Below, one piece after another: positions 43,120-54,249 of a stretch of 64,000 nt of DNA. The notes beneath the pieces were generated by a model. The model made no database searches. It worked only from the letters and a program-made list of their open reading frames with translations, and was not told the origin of the DNA. Source of the stretch: Ceratobasidium sp. AG-K (Eukaryota; Basidiomycota; Agaricomycetes; Cantharellales; Ceratobasidiaceae); the NCBI GenBank assembly GCA_037039685.1, contig JAWNGF010000010.1, positions 1,426,001 to 1,490,000 of the forward strand, given 5' to 3'. Each line of letters opens with the position of its first letter. Position 1 is the first letter of the stretch. Position numbers and translations under genes: made by a program.

Positions 43120-43430
43120 TCAGTTGGGTTGTGCTTTACGTTTGGCCGCCATTACCCAAGTTGGGAATTTGACACGCGGATTGAGCTCGAACCAATGTAC
43201 CTCCACCTTTGCCGGATCTGAACTCGTGCTAATGGTCATTGAACCCGAGCTTGCTGACCTGCGCATCCCGTAATAACTCGTTGCTAGACCGTGGGGAACT
43301 CGGCTATCGGGAAACACCGCCACTTGATCGGCTATCCCGTCGATCAACCGCTGCGCCACAACAGACGTGTTGTCACAATTAACCTGCACGAGTCGGTGGC
43401 CGTATCGTACGACAATCAGAACCTCTTAAA
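43120..43430 (-). CDS. Hypothetical ORF, possibly an exon
   Basis: About 100 codons open on the minus strand (YGHRLVQVNCDNTS ... FPTWVMAAKRKAQPN stop), without a clear start. I recognise no domain. It could be the last exon of an uncalled gene or chance. Confidence 0.25.
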
Positions 43431-43719
43431 ATAGGACGGAAATAGTCATAGCGGTCTTTTTATGTATATACTCTTGCCGTATTGCGACATCCGCTCGGCC
43501 CCGCAGAATCGGGTAATCCCGGACTTTCCAAGAATAATACGCGTACGATTTATTGGAGTGGGGAAAAAAAAACCAGTAATGTAGATTTTTTTCAGAATGC
43601 ATCACAACTTCAATTCAACAGACATGTCCAGCACATCTACAAAGCGCACAAAACACACAAAACACATTTCACACGCATACATGCACAACACTTGGGTTAA
43701 CTCGAGGTAGACAGTAGCT

Positions 43720-44250
43720 TTAGTTGGGGAACAGCCCCGAAATATCAGGCGACGGACTATGCTCAGCTGCAGGGCTCCACACCAGCCCGTGGCGTTTCTT
43801 GAAGCCTGTCAGCCAACCCTTGGAAAACTTAATTCTTCGGTCTTCAGCGATGCCCAGCGTATCGCACAGCTCCCGAGCCTTGGTAGTGATATCCTCGCCT
43901 CGCACACTTGAAAGTCCGCCCTCTTCGTCAATCCACCTGACCAACTCAGTCTCGACTTCAGGCAACGTGACTAGGGTCCCACGTTTGGCATCTCCGCCAC
44001 CGCTGGCGACGTATGCCCGAATTTTGTCTTCGGCTTTGAGGATGCGCGAGATGCTTGATTGGGTGATGTTTTGGAACCCAAGCTGGCGCAGTGGAGAGAC
44101 CATGGAATCCATCGAGAGCTTGTGTCTGTGGAGGTGGTAAAACTCGAGGACTTGGAGTTTTTGTTCAAAGTTTAGATTTTGTCGCGCTTTGGGCTCTGAG
44201 GGAGCTTGGTACGGCTTTTCAATCGTGTCAGCATCGCACTCAATCCTGAA
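43720..44250 (-). CDS. CENP-B/pogo-type HTH protein, 5' end unclear
   Basis: Open from 44250 to a stop at 43720 (about 176 codons). It has an N-terminal HTH like CENP-B/Psq (FEQKLQVLEFYHLH ... NITQSSISRILKAEDKI), then the CENP-B-type/Tc5 HTH (LPEVETELVRWIDEEGG ... ARELCDTLGI ... FSKGWLTGFKKRHGL). No DDE domain follows. It is either a small domesticated DNA-binding protein or the N-terminal fragment of a pogo-like transposase. A TAA at 44251 blocks extension, so an upstream exon may supply the start. Confidence 0.65.
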   Translation of the reverse strand, partial: FRIECDADTIEKPYQAPSEPKARQNLNFEQKLQVLEFYHLHRHKLSMDSMVSPLRQLGFQNITQSSISRILKAEDKIRAYVASGGGDAKRGTLVTLPEVETELVRWIDEEGGLSSVRGEDITTKARELCDTLGIAEDRRIKFSKGWLTGFKKRHGLVWSPAAEHSPSPDISGLFPN

Positions 44251-44253
44251 TTA

Positions 44254-46612
44254 AGGCTCTAAACTGACGTGATACTGAACAGAGTCAGAGTGACCAGACT
44301 GGCTGGTGGTAACAGTGCTAGTGCTAGCAACGGCGGCAGTATATCTACACGGACAGTCTTCAGCGCACAAATCCATAGGATAGCAGATGCTGGTTTTTTC
44401 GGTCTAAAAGGCCTTACTTTTATACTCAGACGTGCCAAGAATAAAATATTCTAGCACGTACCCAGCCAAATCGGTAGCCGACTAATGGTGACGAGGTTTT
44501 GCTCGAGATTGGTGTGACTGAGTAAGCACAGTCGCGGTGCCAGGGCCTACGAAAACGCTTGACAAATGGGAATGAACGACTTGCCGCCGGCACATACACC
44601 TGGCAAGGCCGCCAGGTCCTTTAGATCTGCATATCCAAATGCCTCGGAGTATAAGCGATGCTAATACCGGGATGATAGCCAGCTCATCATCTCACTCGTA
44701 GATGATCTCGGCTTGTTTGATGAGTGGCGAGGTCTTGCGATAGGGATGCGAGGGATTACTATATATGGCTTCCGTTTCGCACCGAGCTTTAGACGGCTCC
44801 AAAACATTTCAACAATCTCCTGACTCATTTAAGTTGTTAGCCGAATGAGCGGTCACTTACTAGAGGAGCGTGCACACAGAAATGTCAAAGTTAGAGCGGA
44901 CCTGGCTATGTCCGAGCCAATAATAACCACCAATTCGAGGTTCTCGAACGGTAACTCTGCTATAAGGATCGCCGCTAGAACTCACTGTGGAACCTGTAAA
45001 GTTGACTCGGGGGTCAGAAGACACCGCTGCACCTCAATAATCTGCGTGTGCAAAATAAAAATATACATTTGGTCGTTCTTAAGGAATGCTTTTGAGACGT
45101 AAGGCAACGAAAGGTGTTTAATTTTATCGCTTTTTCGCGTGCAGTGGGTTGATTCGCAATTGTAGGTATATATGCATTATTCTTACAATGAGGCAAGCCT
45201 CGGAGCAGGAACGGCCGGAGAAGAAGAACAATAGAGAGCGATGAATCAGGACTCTTGCAGTGGCGAGTTCAGCGGTAAGTGTCGCCAAGAGCGTGATACG
45301 GGCTGTATGATTTGAGTCGCATGTCATGTGGCAGAAATACTGTTAATAAGCCTATATTTTGAATTGAAAATCCCCCTAAACGTTCAACTTGAACAGGTAG
45401 CTACCCGCAGCCGGAGTGTACCCAGCCGGATTCTGATTGTAGCTGTGGCCTAGAACACGGGGTCCGAGTTACGGTATGCCCTCGTTTGTATCACGTTTAC
45501 TCAGTTTACGTCGTGGCTTCGCTCTGCCAACTACCCTATCTCCAAAGTATGGTTTGTGGTCCTCGCGGAACGTATGGTACACGCTACTTACTCATGGATC
45601 CACTAACCTGTTCCCTGGTCCCCTCATACTTTGATTGGCGCTCCTAACTAACCCTCGTATAATTCCATATGTATCTACTCCCTTCAGAAGAGGACCTCCG
45701 ACTAGGGGCCCCTCTTACCCCTTAGATTCTTGATCATCACCGAGTAAAGGAGGGTTTCATATTAATCGTCCCAATCTCCATATGTCCTGCTAGAGTTAGT
45801 CTATGTGTGGCCGTGGACGCCTGGAATGGAACCGACATCGTACCAGCGCATATATCCAGAGCAGAACCTAGAAGATGTTGCCTCAGAGTGGCTCGCAGTC
45901 ACGACTGTACGATTAGACCGTGAAAAACACTTTACGTAACTCGTTATAGACACGAGACATCTATATCGCAGTAATAAGGTAGGGTGATAACATAACAAAG
46001 TAGGTCACATTGAGATTCGTGTCCAGCGGAGTATACTACACACGTAGACTGAGTCGAAAAAGAAATGCACACGTGACCTGGGTCAGTGCATATGAGCAGC
46101 GACGAGCGATAGAGGGCTCGGGTGGCTTGGTTGCATTATCATAACTTTTAGATAGTCGGTAATAGTCCATGCGCACAAGCTTTCAGAATGTTCCCAGCAT
46201 TTTCCGACAGTGTAGGACCGAGATACAATCAGAGTGGCTGTGCATTTCTTTTTGGGGTTTGCACTGGTGGGGCATAGACTTGAGATTCACAACGGGAATC
46301 TGGTTTTTAGAATAAGAGACATACATATAGCAGCACTTTAATAGTATTTAATACATCGTATGGAATGTAAGCTACACTTATTATAGGCAAAAGCGCAAAA
46401 GAAAATAATAAGTTCAATGAGTTCAGTGCCCTACACCTCTGTAGGTATGGACGTTGAGCGGCTGGTTCATTAGTAGAGGGAGTGGAATTGACTAACCAAA
46501 GTCTGTTTGAACTGCTTGCAAACTTGCACGTTGCCCCATGCTGCTTGAGGGACAGGTATTGTGCTTTTCCCAAAATCGCAGCAGAGCTACAGGACAACAC
46601 ACGTCTCCTGAG
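44254..46612. other. Intergenic, no gene recognised
   Basis: 2.4 kb with only short ORFs on both strands. No recognisable domain, LTR or RNA gene. Confidence 0.5.
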
Positions 46613-46743
46613 CGCACCAATCTTGGCACCCATATGCGCATGCACTGATAGCTTATACCTGCTAGATTCCAGCGGCAAAATCCTTCTAGGGCAGGAGTAA
46701 TAGAGCAATTACTCATCAAACAATCCTCTTTTGGCCTATTTTA
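46613..46743 (+). repeat. Outer inverted repeat, left arm
   Basis: Begins CGCACCAATCTTGGC. Its reverse complement recurs at 48336-48466 (first 80 bases nearly identical, the inner part weaker). It surrounds TcA. Confidence 0.75.
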
Positions 46744-46745
46744 TA

Positions 46746-48333
46746 CAGTACCTCACAATATTATACAAACAGACAGTGTTTATTGCATATGTAAACGATA
46801 GCGGAGGATCCAGCCTCCCAATAAATATATAAAATTAGCGGAAGCATAGAACGACATAAGAGGTACATGATGAAAAAAAGAATACATGATTTGACCGAGA
46901 AACGGCTAAGTTATGAGTGAAATAAACATGGGGGTTGACTGTATGATTGTGTGGCGGAAAAAATGTCAAAACTGATTAGTAGAAAATAACACCTCCTTTC
47001 TCCTTTAAAACCATTGCCATCCTCTTTGGCATGCTTTCAACCAGTTTCTGACAATATTCAGGCTTGATTGCCTCCCATTCAGTCTGCACTCGCTCCCAGA
47101 GCTCAAGGATTCCGCTGGGTGGGTTCTCATAGGTCCCCAGTCGTCTTTTGAGCTCAGCCCACAGATTTTCAATGGGGTTGAGGTCCGGGGAGTATGCTGG
47201 CCACTTGAGCAACTCGATACCATGATCTTCTAACCATTTGAGAGAGTCTTGGGCTTTGTGGGAGCTTGCATTGTCCTGTTGGAAAATCACTGTCCCCTGC
47301 TCCAACCCCAATTGCTTGAGACTCCTGCTCATTTCATCCCGTAAAATCTCTTGATATAATACCTTGTTGAGTGCTCCTTCTATTTTGCATCCCAGCCCGG
47401 TCCCATTATAACCCATGCAGCCCCACAACATCAAGGAGCTGCCGCCAAAATTTCCCGTTGGGATGATCAGGTGGCTAGACAGCCTCTTAACTCCACGTAC
47501 CCAGCCCCATTTGATGCCATCCGACCCCAGGCGATTGATTTTTGTCTTGTCTGACCACAGCACTTGTTTCCAATCATCAATTGTCCAGTGTTGGTGTGCT
47601 ATTGCAAAGGCAAGTCATGCCTCTTTGGCTTCTTGTGAGAGCTTTGGTTTTTTGACCTTCTTCACAGCCTTCAGACCTGCACTTTTGAGGGCACAATGGA
47701 CAGTTTGAGGATGCATAGTGACTCCTGTAAGATTTGAAAGTAGTTGTGTGGCTGGTATGGTGGAAACCAAATTTCCATGGGTGACAATGCAAACAGCATG
47801 GCAGACAGCCGTTGGGGAAAGTTTGCATGGCCGCCTGCCAAGGGGGGGAATGAGATTGGGGCAGTGTTCAGCCTGTACAGCAGTGACCATACCACATGCA
47901 ACATGGCAATCCGACACAATCCAGGTGACAGAGTGGCCAGAATCGAGTGCAGAGAGGATTGGATGAAGTTTAAGCTTGGAGATGGCCTTAGGCATAGAAA
48001 AAGTCTGTAAACAATTGGTGTTCTACTATGAATGACATTGTACAGTACTTATATGCATGCTCCAACCATCTTGAAACAAGTTCAAGTGTATGCAGGCAAT
48101 ACTCCTGTAGTCTGTGAAACATGTTACCAAATTGTACACACATGTCTCAGGCATTGTCCGAATTTTTACTCCGCCATTTTTCGACCAAATTGAACGAATC
48201 AAAATGGTGTGGGTATCTTACATGTTTTGTAACACCCCTATATTTTACTTTTAATTACTGGGAGACTTGGGCTGAGGTTCAATCCAAAATGCTGAGAAAG
48301 CGCCCAGCATCTGTATAATATTGTGAGGTACTG
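46746..48333 (-). mobile_element. TcA: Tc1/mariner element
   Basis: 1588 bp with perfect 22-bp terminal inverted repeats starting CAGTACCTCACAATA, flanked on both sides by the TA target (46744-46745, 48334-48335). It encodes a DD34E transposase on the minus strand. It sits at the centre of a longer inverted repeat. Confidence 0.88.
46976..47995 (-). pseudogene. TcA DD34E transposase with one stop
   Basis: 339 codons in one frame from ATG 47995 to the stop at 46976, with a single in-frame TGA at 47615-47617 (the TcB copy has Cys there). N-terminal HTH (VTWIVSDCHVACGMVTAV), then D (LWSDKTKINR), D (FQQDNASSH) and E (PIENLWAELKRR); 34 residues lie between the last two catalytic residues, the DD34E spacing of Tc1. 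C-terminal end GGVIFY. Apart from the stop it looks complete, so it is recently inactivated or a rare readthrough case. Confidence 0.9.
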
Positions 48334-48335
48334 TA

Positions 48336-48466
48336 GTATATTGTAATAGAAAGCGCCAACTTGAAAATAATTACTATGTAACTCCTGCCCTAGAAGGATT
48401 TTGCCGCTGGAATCTAGCACGTATAAGCTATCAGTGCATGCGCATATGGGTGCCAAGATTGGTGCG
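48336..48466 (-). repeat. Outer inverted repeat, right arm
   Basis: Inverted partner of 46613-46743. It is truncated at 48466 by the Gy3 LTR; the last five bases GTGCG are the probable Gy3 target duplication. Confidence 0.75.
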
Positions 48467-48933
48467 TGTTGTAAGCTACTTCTTGATGGCTGTGAGACAA
48501 GCCACGAGGGAGAGTGGACGGCACTAAGACCTAAATGACCTCTTGAACTGCAACACACTTAAGTGTCTGTAGGCTCTTAAGGGTAGGGGTGGTTCAAAGT
48601 GTCACTCAAAGGGGATGTTTGACAAGACAAAACAAGCTGGGGTTACCAGGCTTGTTGGTTCTCTATATATATTCACAAAGAGGCCAAGTCATACAAGGCA
48701 CAGCCACACAAGTCATACAAAACAGCCAGTCAGGAGTGTCCATGTGAGTCATGCTGTATAAGCAGACATGACTTGTACAAAGCACAGCTGCGTTATGCAA
48801 TGTAACAGAATAACCACAAGAAAGTGGCAACGCGGCACAGGAACAGACAAACAACAGACAAACAGAACAACAAACACGACAGCAGACGGGCGAGACACTG
48901 GACGAGCCTTATGGAGTGAGCTGGCTCACAACA
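48467..48933 (-). repeat. Gy3 3' LTR
   Basis: 467 bp, TGTTGTAAGC...GGCTCACAACA. On its right is TTACTCCCCCTT, the complement of a polypurine tract. On the minus strand a TATATATAG (48664-48671) is followed about 30 bases on by an AACAAGC/GCTTGTT inverted repeat (48631-48637 / 48650-48656), the same layout as in the Gy1 and Gy2 LTRs. Confidence 0.88.
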
Positions 48934-49014
48934 TTACTCCCCCTTAAGAGTCCATTTGGGGGACCTCAAATGGACTCACTGTAATGTGTGGTCCTTTTCC
49001 TTCCGCCCCATGTA

Positions 49015-49428
49015 TGTCCCGACTTGGGTCAATTAGGTATGTAAGAGTTAAGGGGTTCGACTTAAACAAGTCTTTGAACCCAAGGAGTGGTGATAGTAAG
49101 AGGATTTGAATTAGGCAAGTCCTAGTGGAGAGGAGGTCAAGCCTTGTCGTTAACCGGCTTGACCTCTGGGTTTATATACATGTGAGATCAAGGCCACGTC
49201 ATCATCTATCAGTGTGGGAAAACCGAGTACAACCAATGATAAGCGAGATAAGAGGTATGACTCGACATTCTGGAAGTTCCGGAAGTATCACTAATATCAA
49301 ATGAAAAGACAAATACGTCACATGATACAAGTTAAGCGCCAGAGGACAATTGTACCAAAAAAGGAAAGTGTTCGGAAAAAAGGATATAAAATCAGAATAA
49401 AATGTCTGAGCTTAGTCAGCTCATGACA
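49015..49428 (-). repeat. Gy2a 3' LTR
   Basis: 414 bp, TGTCCCGACTTGGG...AGCTCATGACA. Followed on the right by TTACCCCCTCCT, the complement of the polypurine tract, 3 bases away. Confidence 0.96.
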
Positions 49429-49438
49429 TTACCCCCTC

Positions 49439-52400
49439 CTAAGGGCCTGGCGCGGTGGGATGAAGTTTGTGAAATTTATCAACTAGTTCAGGAGCGTTCT
49501 TGAGATCTTCTTTTGACTGCCAAGAGTTGTCTGCATGAGAGTACCCTTTCCACTTGACGTAATAGTGGAGTTGGCGACGGATTTTCTTGGAATTAAGGAT
49601 CTCTTCAACCTCCCATTCTTCTTCTCCATCTTGTGTGACAATAGGGGGTGGTTGAGCGGGTTCGCGGCCGTGGGGATCAGAGTGGAATTTTTTGAGCAGC
49701 ATGACATGGAAGACAGGATGAATTTTCATCGATTTTGGTAACTCCAGTCTAAAGGCGTGAGTCCCTACTTTTTCCAGCACCTTGTAAGGGCCTAAAACTT
49801 TGTGAGAGAGTTTTACTGAAGGTCTGTCTGTGGATATGTTCTGATGATTAAGCCAGACTTTATCTCCAGGGTTTATCTCTTCTGGTTCTTTGGCTCCTTT
49901 ATCAAAGTAGTGTTTGTAGGACTTATTTGCTAGGATGAGGGCGGCTTTGACTTCGTCGTATCCTTTCAGCAGGAATTCCGCATGGGCATCAGCCTCAGGA
50001 ACGGTATAGTCTGATTCTTCCCCGATGTTCATCCTAGGGTTAAAACCTTGACAGATTTGAAAAGGGGTTTTGCCAGTGGATGCTTGGATTCCATTGTTGT
50101 ATGCAAATTCTGCCATAGGGAGCAGGGCCACCCAGTTGTTTTGCCTATGGTTGACAAAAGCTCTGATAAAGATTTCAACCACTTGGTTTGCCCGTTCTGA
50201 CTGTCCGTCTGTCCTTGGATGGTACGCTGTGCTGAAGGTAGGTTTTACATCTAACCGTTTGTACAGATGCCTAATGAACTTTGAGTTGAAAGTGGATCCT
50301 CTATCTGAGACTGTTGCCTTTGGAGTGCCGTGAAGTTTCCAAATGTTTGCGACAAAAATATTGGCTATGTCTACTGCTGTGGCCGTTGATTTGCAAGGGA
50401 GATAGTGTGCCATCTTGGAGAACCGATCTACTACTGTTAAGATTGCGTCATATCCTTCTGATTCTGGGAGCCCTACAATCATGTCATAGGAGATCTCTTC
50501 CCAAGGTCTCTCAGGAATATGTAGAGGACGCAGTAATCCTGTGGGGAGTTGGTTCGATGGTTTAACTCGAATGCATGTTTCGCAGTGTGACACATAAGAG
50601 TTGACAAATTTCTTCATAGTTGGCCAGTAGTAAGTTCTGGAAACCAATTCCAATGTTCTTGCTTGTCCAGGATGCCCAGCTGTAATATTGTCATGGCGCG
50701 ATTCCAATATCAGGTTTCTGACAGTTTCATCCTTAGGGACAAAGATCTTTCCTTTGAACATTAGGAGTCCTTCTCTGTATTCCCAATCTTTGACTTTTTC
50801 TCCGTTTCTCAGCCTATTGTGGGCTTCCTCTAATCTGGGATCTTCGAGGATTGCTTCTCTGATTAGATTGTTAATTTCCTGATCAGGGGTGATAGCCGAA
50901 ATAAAAATGTCTGGTTTGAGGAGAACTTGGTTCTCTACCCCCCCCAAAGGTTCTAGGTCGTATCGCCTTGAGAGAATGTCTGCTTTCTTGTTTTGGCTTC
51001 CTGGTCTGTACAAGATTTGGAAGTTGAAGTCTACCAAGAAATTCATCCAGCGGATTTGGCGTTGATTCAATTGCTTGGATGATGAGAAGTATTCCAAATT
51101 TTTGTGATCTGTTATTACTTGAACAGCTTTTTCTGTGCCTTGAAGTAGGTGCCGCCATTCTTTGAAAGCTCTAATTATTGCCAACAGTTCTTTGTCGAAA
51201 ATGTCATAGTTTCGCTCAGCCGGATTTAGTGATTTAGAAAGAAAAGCTACAGGGTGTAGTTTCCCTTCTTCATCCTTCTGAGATAGAACTGCTCCTGTAG
51301 CAAATCCCGACGCATCTGTTTCGAGGAAAAATTCCTTATTCTGATCGGGCTGCATCATCACAGGTGCCACTTTAAGAGCTTCTTTTAGCGCATTCATGGC
51401 CTCTTGTTCTTTGCTTGTCCACTGCCACTTTTGATCCTTCTTAAGTAGGTTGTACAGAGGTCTGGCTTTGCCAGCAAAGTCTTGAATGAATCTTCGATAG
51501 AAATTGACGAATCCTAGGAATTCTTGAACTTGTTTGACGTTTTTGGGAGCTTTCCAGTTCATAGCCGCCGTGACCTTTTCCTGATCCGTTTCGATTCCTT
51601 TATTGGAAATGACCAATCCTACCCAGTCCAGTTTGGTTTGGTGGAATTTGCATTTCCTCAATTTCGCGATTAGCTTGTGTTCCCTTAGTCTTCTTAGCAC
51701 CTCTTTCACGTGTCCTGGATGATCTTCAACTCGTTTGGAAAAAACAAAGATATCATCAATGTATACGAGTACGAAAACCCCCATAATGTCCCTGAATATG
51801 GAGTTCATTAGGGACTGGAAGCTTGATGGGGCGTTTTTGAGACCGAAGGGCATGACTTTCCATTCGTACATGCCGTATTGAGTTTTGAATGCTGTTTTCC
51901 ATTCATGGCCTGCTGCTATTCGGGTTTGATGGAATCCTTGTGCCAAGTCTAGAGTGGTGCCAATGACAAATCCTTCCAGGGCCCTTAACCATTGGTCCAA
52001 TAGAGGTATTCCACTCGCGTTGAATTTGCATAGCGAATTCACATATCTGTAGTCAACGCAAAAGCGTAATTCTGGGTTGCTTGGATCTTCTGGATGTGGT
52101 TTTTTGACAAACAGAACCGGGGAGGCCAAAGGAGACTTAGAAATCTGAATGTGTCCCCTTCGGATCAGGGTTTCAAGTACTTTCTTCATTTCCTTGTCTT
52201 CAGCTGGGGACGTTTTGTAGATAGGGCCGTGCTTTAGTTTAGCTTCTGGTAGGAGGTCGAGCGTGATGTCCGTTGGCCTGTGAGGTGGGAGTTCTTCTAA
52301 CCTGGATTCGTCGAATACATCTGCAAACTCTTTGTATTCCTCTGGTAATGTGGTTTCGGCTGCAATTTGGAGTGTAGACGGGACTTCTAGGCAGTTTTCT

Positions 52401-52837
52401 GAGCAGAAGTTGCTTGTGTATGCAATTGTCCTGTTTTTCCAATTAATTTGTGGGTTATGTTTCTTGAGCCATGACATCCCGAGTACAATAGGGTGTCTTC
52501 CAATGTTTGTGACATGACATTCTATTTCGCTGGAATGTGTTCCCATGACAAGTCTAAATTTTGTATAGTGGGTGACTTTTCCAGACGAGACTTCTCGTCC
52601 GTCTATAACTCGCAGAGTCTTTGGTTTTTTGTGTTGAAAAAGGGGAAGGTTTGCCTCTCTTGCTAGGGAAGGGTTGATGAAACAGGAGGTTGCGCCGCAG
52701 TCAAGGAGTGCTTGTCCAGAGAATCTTTTTGATCTGTTAACTGACTTAGAATCAGGAGCCGTAGCTAGTGGATGAGCGGTGAAATCAAGGTATAATTGGT
52801 TTTCATTTGATATTGACATGATTTCTAGTTCATCCAT
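49439..52837 (-). CDS. Gy2a pol: PR-RT-RH-IN-chromodomain
   Basis: 1132 codons from ATG 52837; the frame is also open upstream into gag. Protease: LLDCGATSCFIN (about 45). Reverse transcriptase with VYIDDIFVFSK. RNase H (ETDASGFATGAVLS). Integrase zinc finger (H..H...CETC) and D,D,E (VVDRFSKMAH, SDRGSTFN, HPRTDGQSE). C-terminal chromodomain (EWEVEEIL...YYVKWKGYSHADNSW). Relative to gag the frame is -1 and no stop lies between, so a -1 shift at the TAT-TAA gag end, or reinitiation at the ATG 36 bases on, could give Pol. Chromodomains direct such elements to heterochromatin in known chromoviruses. Confidence 0.96.
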   Translation of the reverse strand: MDELEIMSISNENQLYLDFTAHPLATAPDSKSVNRSKRFSGQALLDCGATSCFINPSLAREANLPLFQHKKPKTLRVIDGREVSSGKVTHYTKFRLVMGTHSSEIECHVTNIGRHPIVLGMSWLKKHNPQINWKNRTIAYTSNFCSENCLEVPSTLQIAAETTLPEEYKEFADVFDESRLEELPPHRPTDITLDLLPEAKLKHGPIYKTSPAEDKEMKKVLETLIRRGHIQISKSPLASPVLFVKKPHPEDPSNPELRFCVDYRYVNSLCKFNASGIPLLDQWLRALEGFVIGTTLDLAQGFHQTRIAAGHEWKTAFKTQYGMYEWKVMPFGLKNAPSSFQSLMNSIFRDIMGVFVLVYIDDIFVFSKRVEDHPGHVKEVLRRLREHKLIAKLRKCKFHQTKLDWVGLVISNKGIETDQEKVTAAMNWKAPKNVKQVQEFLGFVNFYRRFIQDFAGKARPLYNLLKKDQKWQWTSKEQEAMNALKEALKVAPVMMQPDQNKEFFLETDASGFATGAVLSQKDEEGKLHPVAFLSKSLNPAERNYDIFDKELLAIIRAFKEWRHLLQGTEKAVQVITDHKNLEYFSSSKQLNQRQIRWMNFLVDFNFQILYRPGSQNKKADILSRRYDLEPLGGVENQVLLKPDIFISAITPDQEINNLIREAILEDPRLEEAHNRLRNGEKVKDWEYREGLLMFKGKIFVPKDETVRNLILESRHDNITAGHPGQARTLELVSRTYYWPTMKKFVNSYVSHCETCIRVKPSNQLPTGLLRPLHIPERPWEEISYDMIVGLPESEGYDAILTVVDRFSKMAHYLPCKSTATAVDIANIFVANIWKLHGTPKATVSDRGSTFNSKFIRHLYKRLDVKPTFSTAYHPRTDGQSERANQVVEIFIRAFVNHRQNNWVALLPMAEFAYNNGIQASTGKTPFQICQGFNPRMNIGEESDYTVPEADAHAEFLLKGYDEVKAALILANKSYKHYFDKGAKEPEEINPGDKVWLNHQNISTDRPSVKLSHKVLGPYKVLEKVGTHAFRLELPKSMKIHPVFHVMLLKKFHSDPHGREPAQPPPIVTQDGEEEWEVEEILNSKKIRRQLHYYVKWKGYSHADNSWQSKEDLKNAPELVDKFHKLHPTAPGP

Positions 52838-52872
52838 ATTACTAGCTAATATATCACCGAGTACTTGGCTCC

Positions 52873-54225
52873 TTAATAAGCCTCGGTGACGTCTTTTCCC
52901 GATTCGATGTCTGAAGAGATTTCTTCAATCTGAGCTTCAAACCCTGAGGCTGTGTTCTTGGAAGGACAGACTCTTGCTGAGTGTCCCTTGCCACCGCAGG
53001 TGAAGCAAATCATTGGTCCTTTTCCTTTCCCATCAAGATCCATTGCGTTGGGGTCTTTAGCAGGAGTGGATGATTTGGGTGTTTGAATAATTGGAGCGTT
53101 GAAGGTACTGGTTCGAGTGTCTTTTTGAATTGCTCCAAAAGGAACATTCCCTTTTGTCCCATCGTCCCAGGAGATCTGTGGTACTGGGCGGCCCTTGGCG
53201 TTTCTGGTAATGTTTGAGATTTTGCCGTATTGCACTCCCCCTGTAGGCTTTGACATAAAGACACGGTCGTTTACGTTGAATCTTTGACCTAGTGAGGTAT
53301 TTGCAGCGCTTGGGGTTGTCTTGGCAGTGGTTTGTTTGGAGGTACTGGTTTGTGGGCCTTGCGACTTCTTTGGTGCATTAATGGCATTCATTGTAGAGTC
53401 AATTTCCAGGGCTCTTTCGCGAACTTGGTTGAATGTTCTTGTTGCTTCGTGGGGTTTAAAGTTCTGTGACACCATGGCCATTTTGATTTCATCCTTAAGA
53501 CCGTCATAGAAATCATCACGAAGTACTCGATCAGTGTATCCGAGTACCGATGAATAAGTGACAAAGTCTTGTAGATAATCTTGGACAGAGTTCTTCTGGA
53601 TCAACTTCTTGTATAATTGTCTATATCGGTCGATTTTGTGAACATCGCCGAACCTAGCTTGCATTTCGTTCCAGAATTCATCCATGTCATGTAGCCAAGT
53701 TGTTGCTCCCCTCCTTGCCGTGTCCACATCAATTCCAGGTTGCATCCATACATAGGCAGGCCCCTTGCAATAGCCCATGATATAAGTGATTTTTTGTTCT
53801 GTGGTTGCTTGTGGGGATGTGTGGTTTATGTACAGAGTACATTGCGACTTAAACTCATTGAACTTATCTACATCTCCAGAGAATTCCTCTGGGGGATGCA
53901 TCTTGAGTTTGTATCCTGGGGTGGTTGTTGACGCGGTGGTAGAGGGTGTTGCACCTATGTTTGCAAGTGATTGCGATACCGCATTCATTAATTGGTGAAG
54001 GGGTGCGATTTGTGCGGTTTGATTTTGAATTGCATGAATATCTGCAATGTTATTGTCGATTCCCAATTCTAGGGTAGAGGTGATGCCATTTAAGGCATTA
54101 ATGTGACCGTTAATTTTTCGCACTTCGTCTATTAAGGCATTGATTGCCTGTGCAACTACATCGGGTCCAGATGTTGCTGAAATTTGGGTAAATCCCCCTT
54201 GACCAGGTGATGGGGCTCTCGACAT
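52873..54225 (-). CDS. Gy2a gag
   Basis: 450 codons from ATG 54225. N-terminal helical region, a Thr/Pro linker, a Ty3-type capsid domain (HPPEEFSGDVDKFNEFKSQC ... LRDDFYDGLKDEIK), an SH3-like or basic segment (FNVNDRVFMSKPTGG), and a CCHC knuckle CFTCGGKGHSARVC near the end. Ends ..DVTEAY stop, directly before pol in another frame. No damage. Confidence 0.95.
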   Translation of the reverse strand: MSRAPSPGQGGFTQISATSGPDVVAQAINALIDEVRKINGHINALNGITSTLELGIDNNIADIHAIQNQTAQIAPLHQLMNAVSQSLANIGATPSTTASTTTPGYKLKMHPPEEFSGDVDKFNEFKSQCTLYINHTSPQATTEQKITYIMGYCKGPAYVWMQPGIDVDTARRGATTWLHDMDEFWNEMQARFGDVHKIDRYRQLYKKLIQKNSVQDYLQDFVTYSSVLGYTDRVLRDDFYDGLKDEIKMAMVSQNFKPHEATRTFNQVRERALEIDSTMNAINAPKKSQGPQTSTSKQTTAKTTPSAANTSLGQRFNVNDRVFMSKPTGGVQYGKISNITRNAKGRPVPQISWDDGTKGNVPFGAIQKDTRTSTFNAPIIQTPKSSTPAKDPNAMDLDGKGKGPMICFTCGGKGHSARVCPSKNTASGFEAQIEEISSDIESGKDVTEAY

Positions 54226-54249
54226 ATTGGAGCGGGGAGAAAGGTAGAT

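Noticed and set aside
46307..46708. ORF of 133 codons left of TcA
   Set aside because: Runs through the outer inverted-repeat arm and has no recognisable domain.
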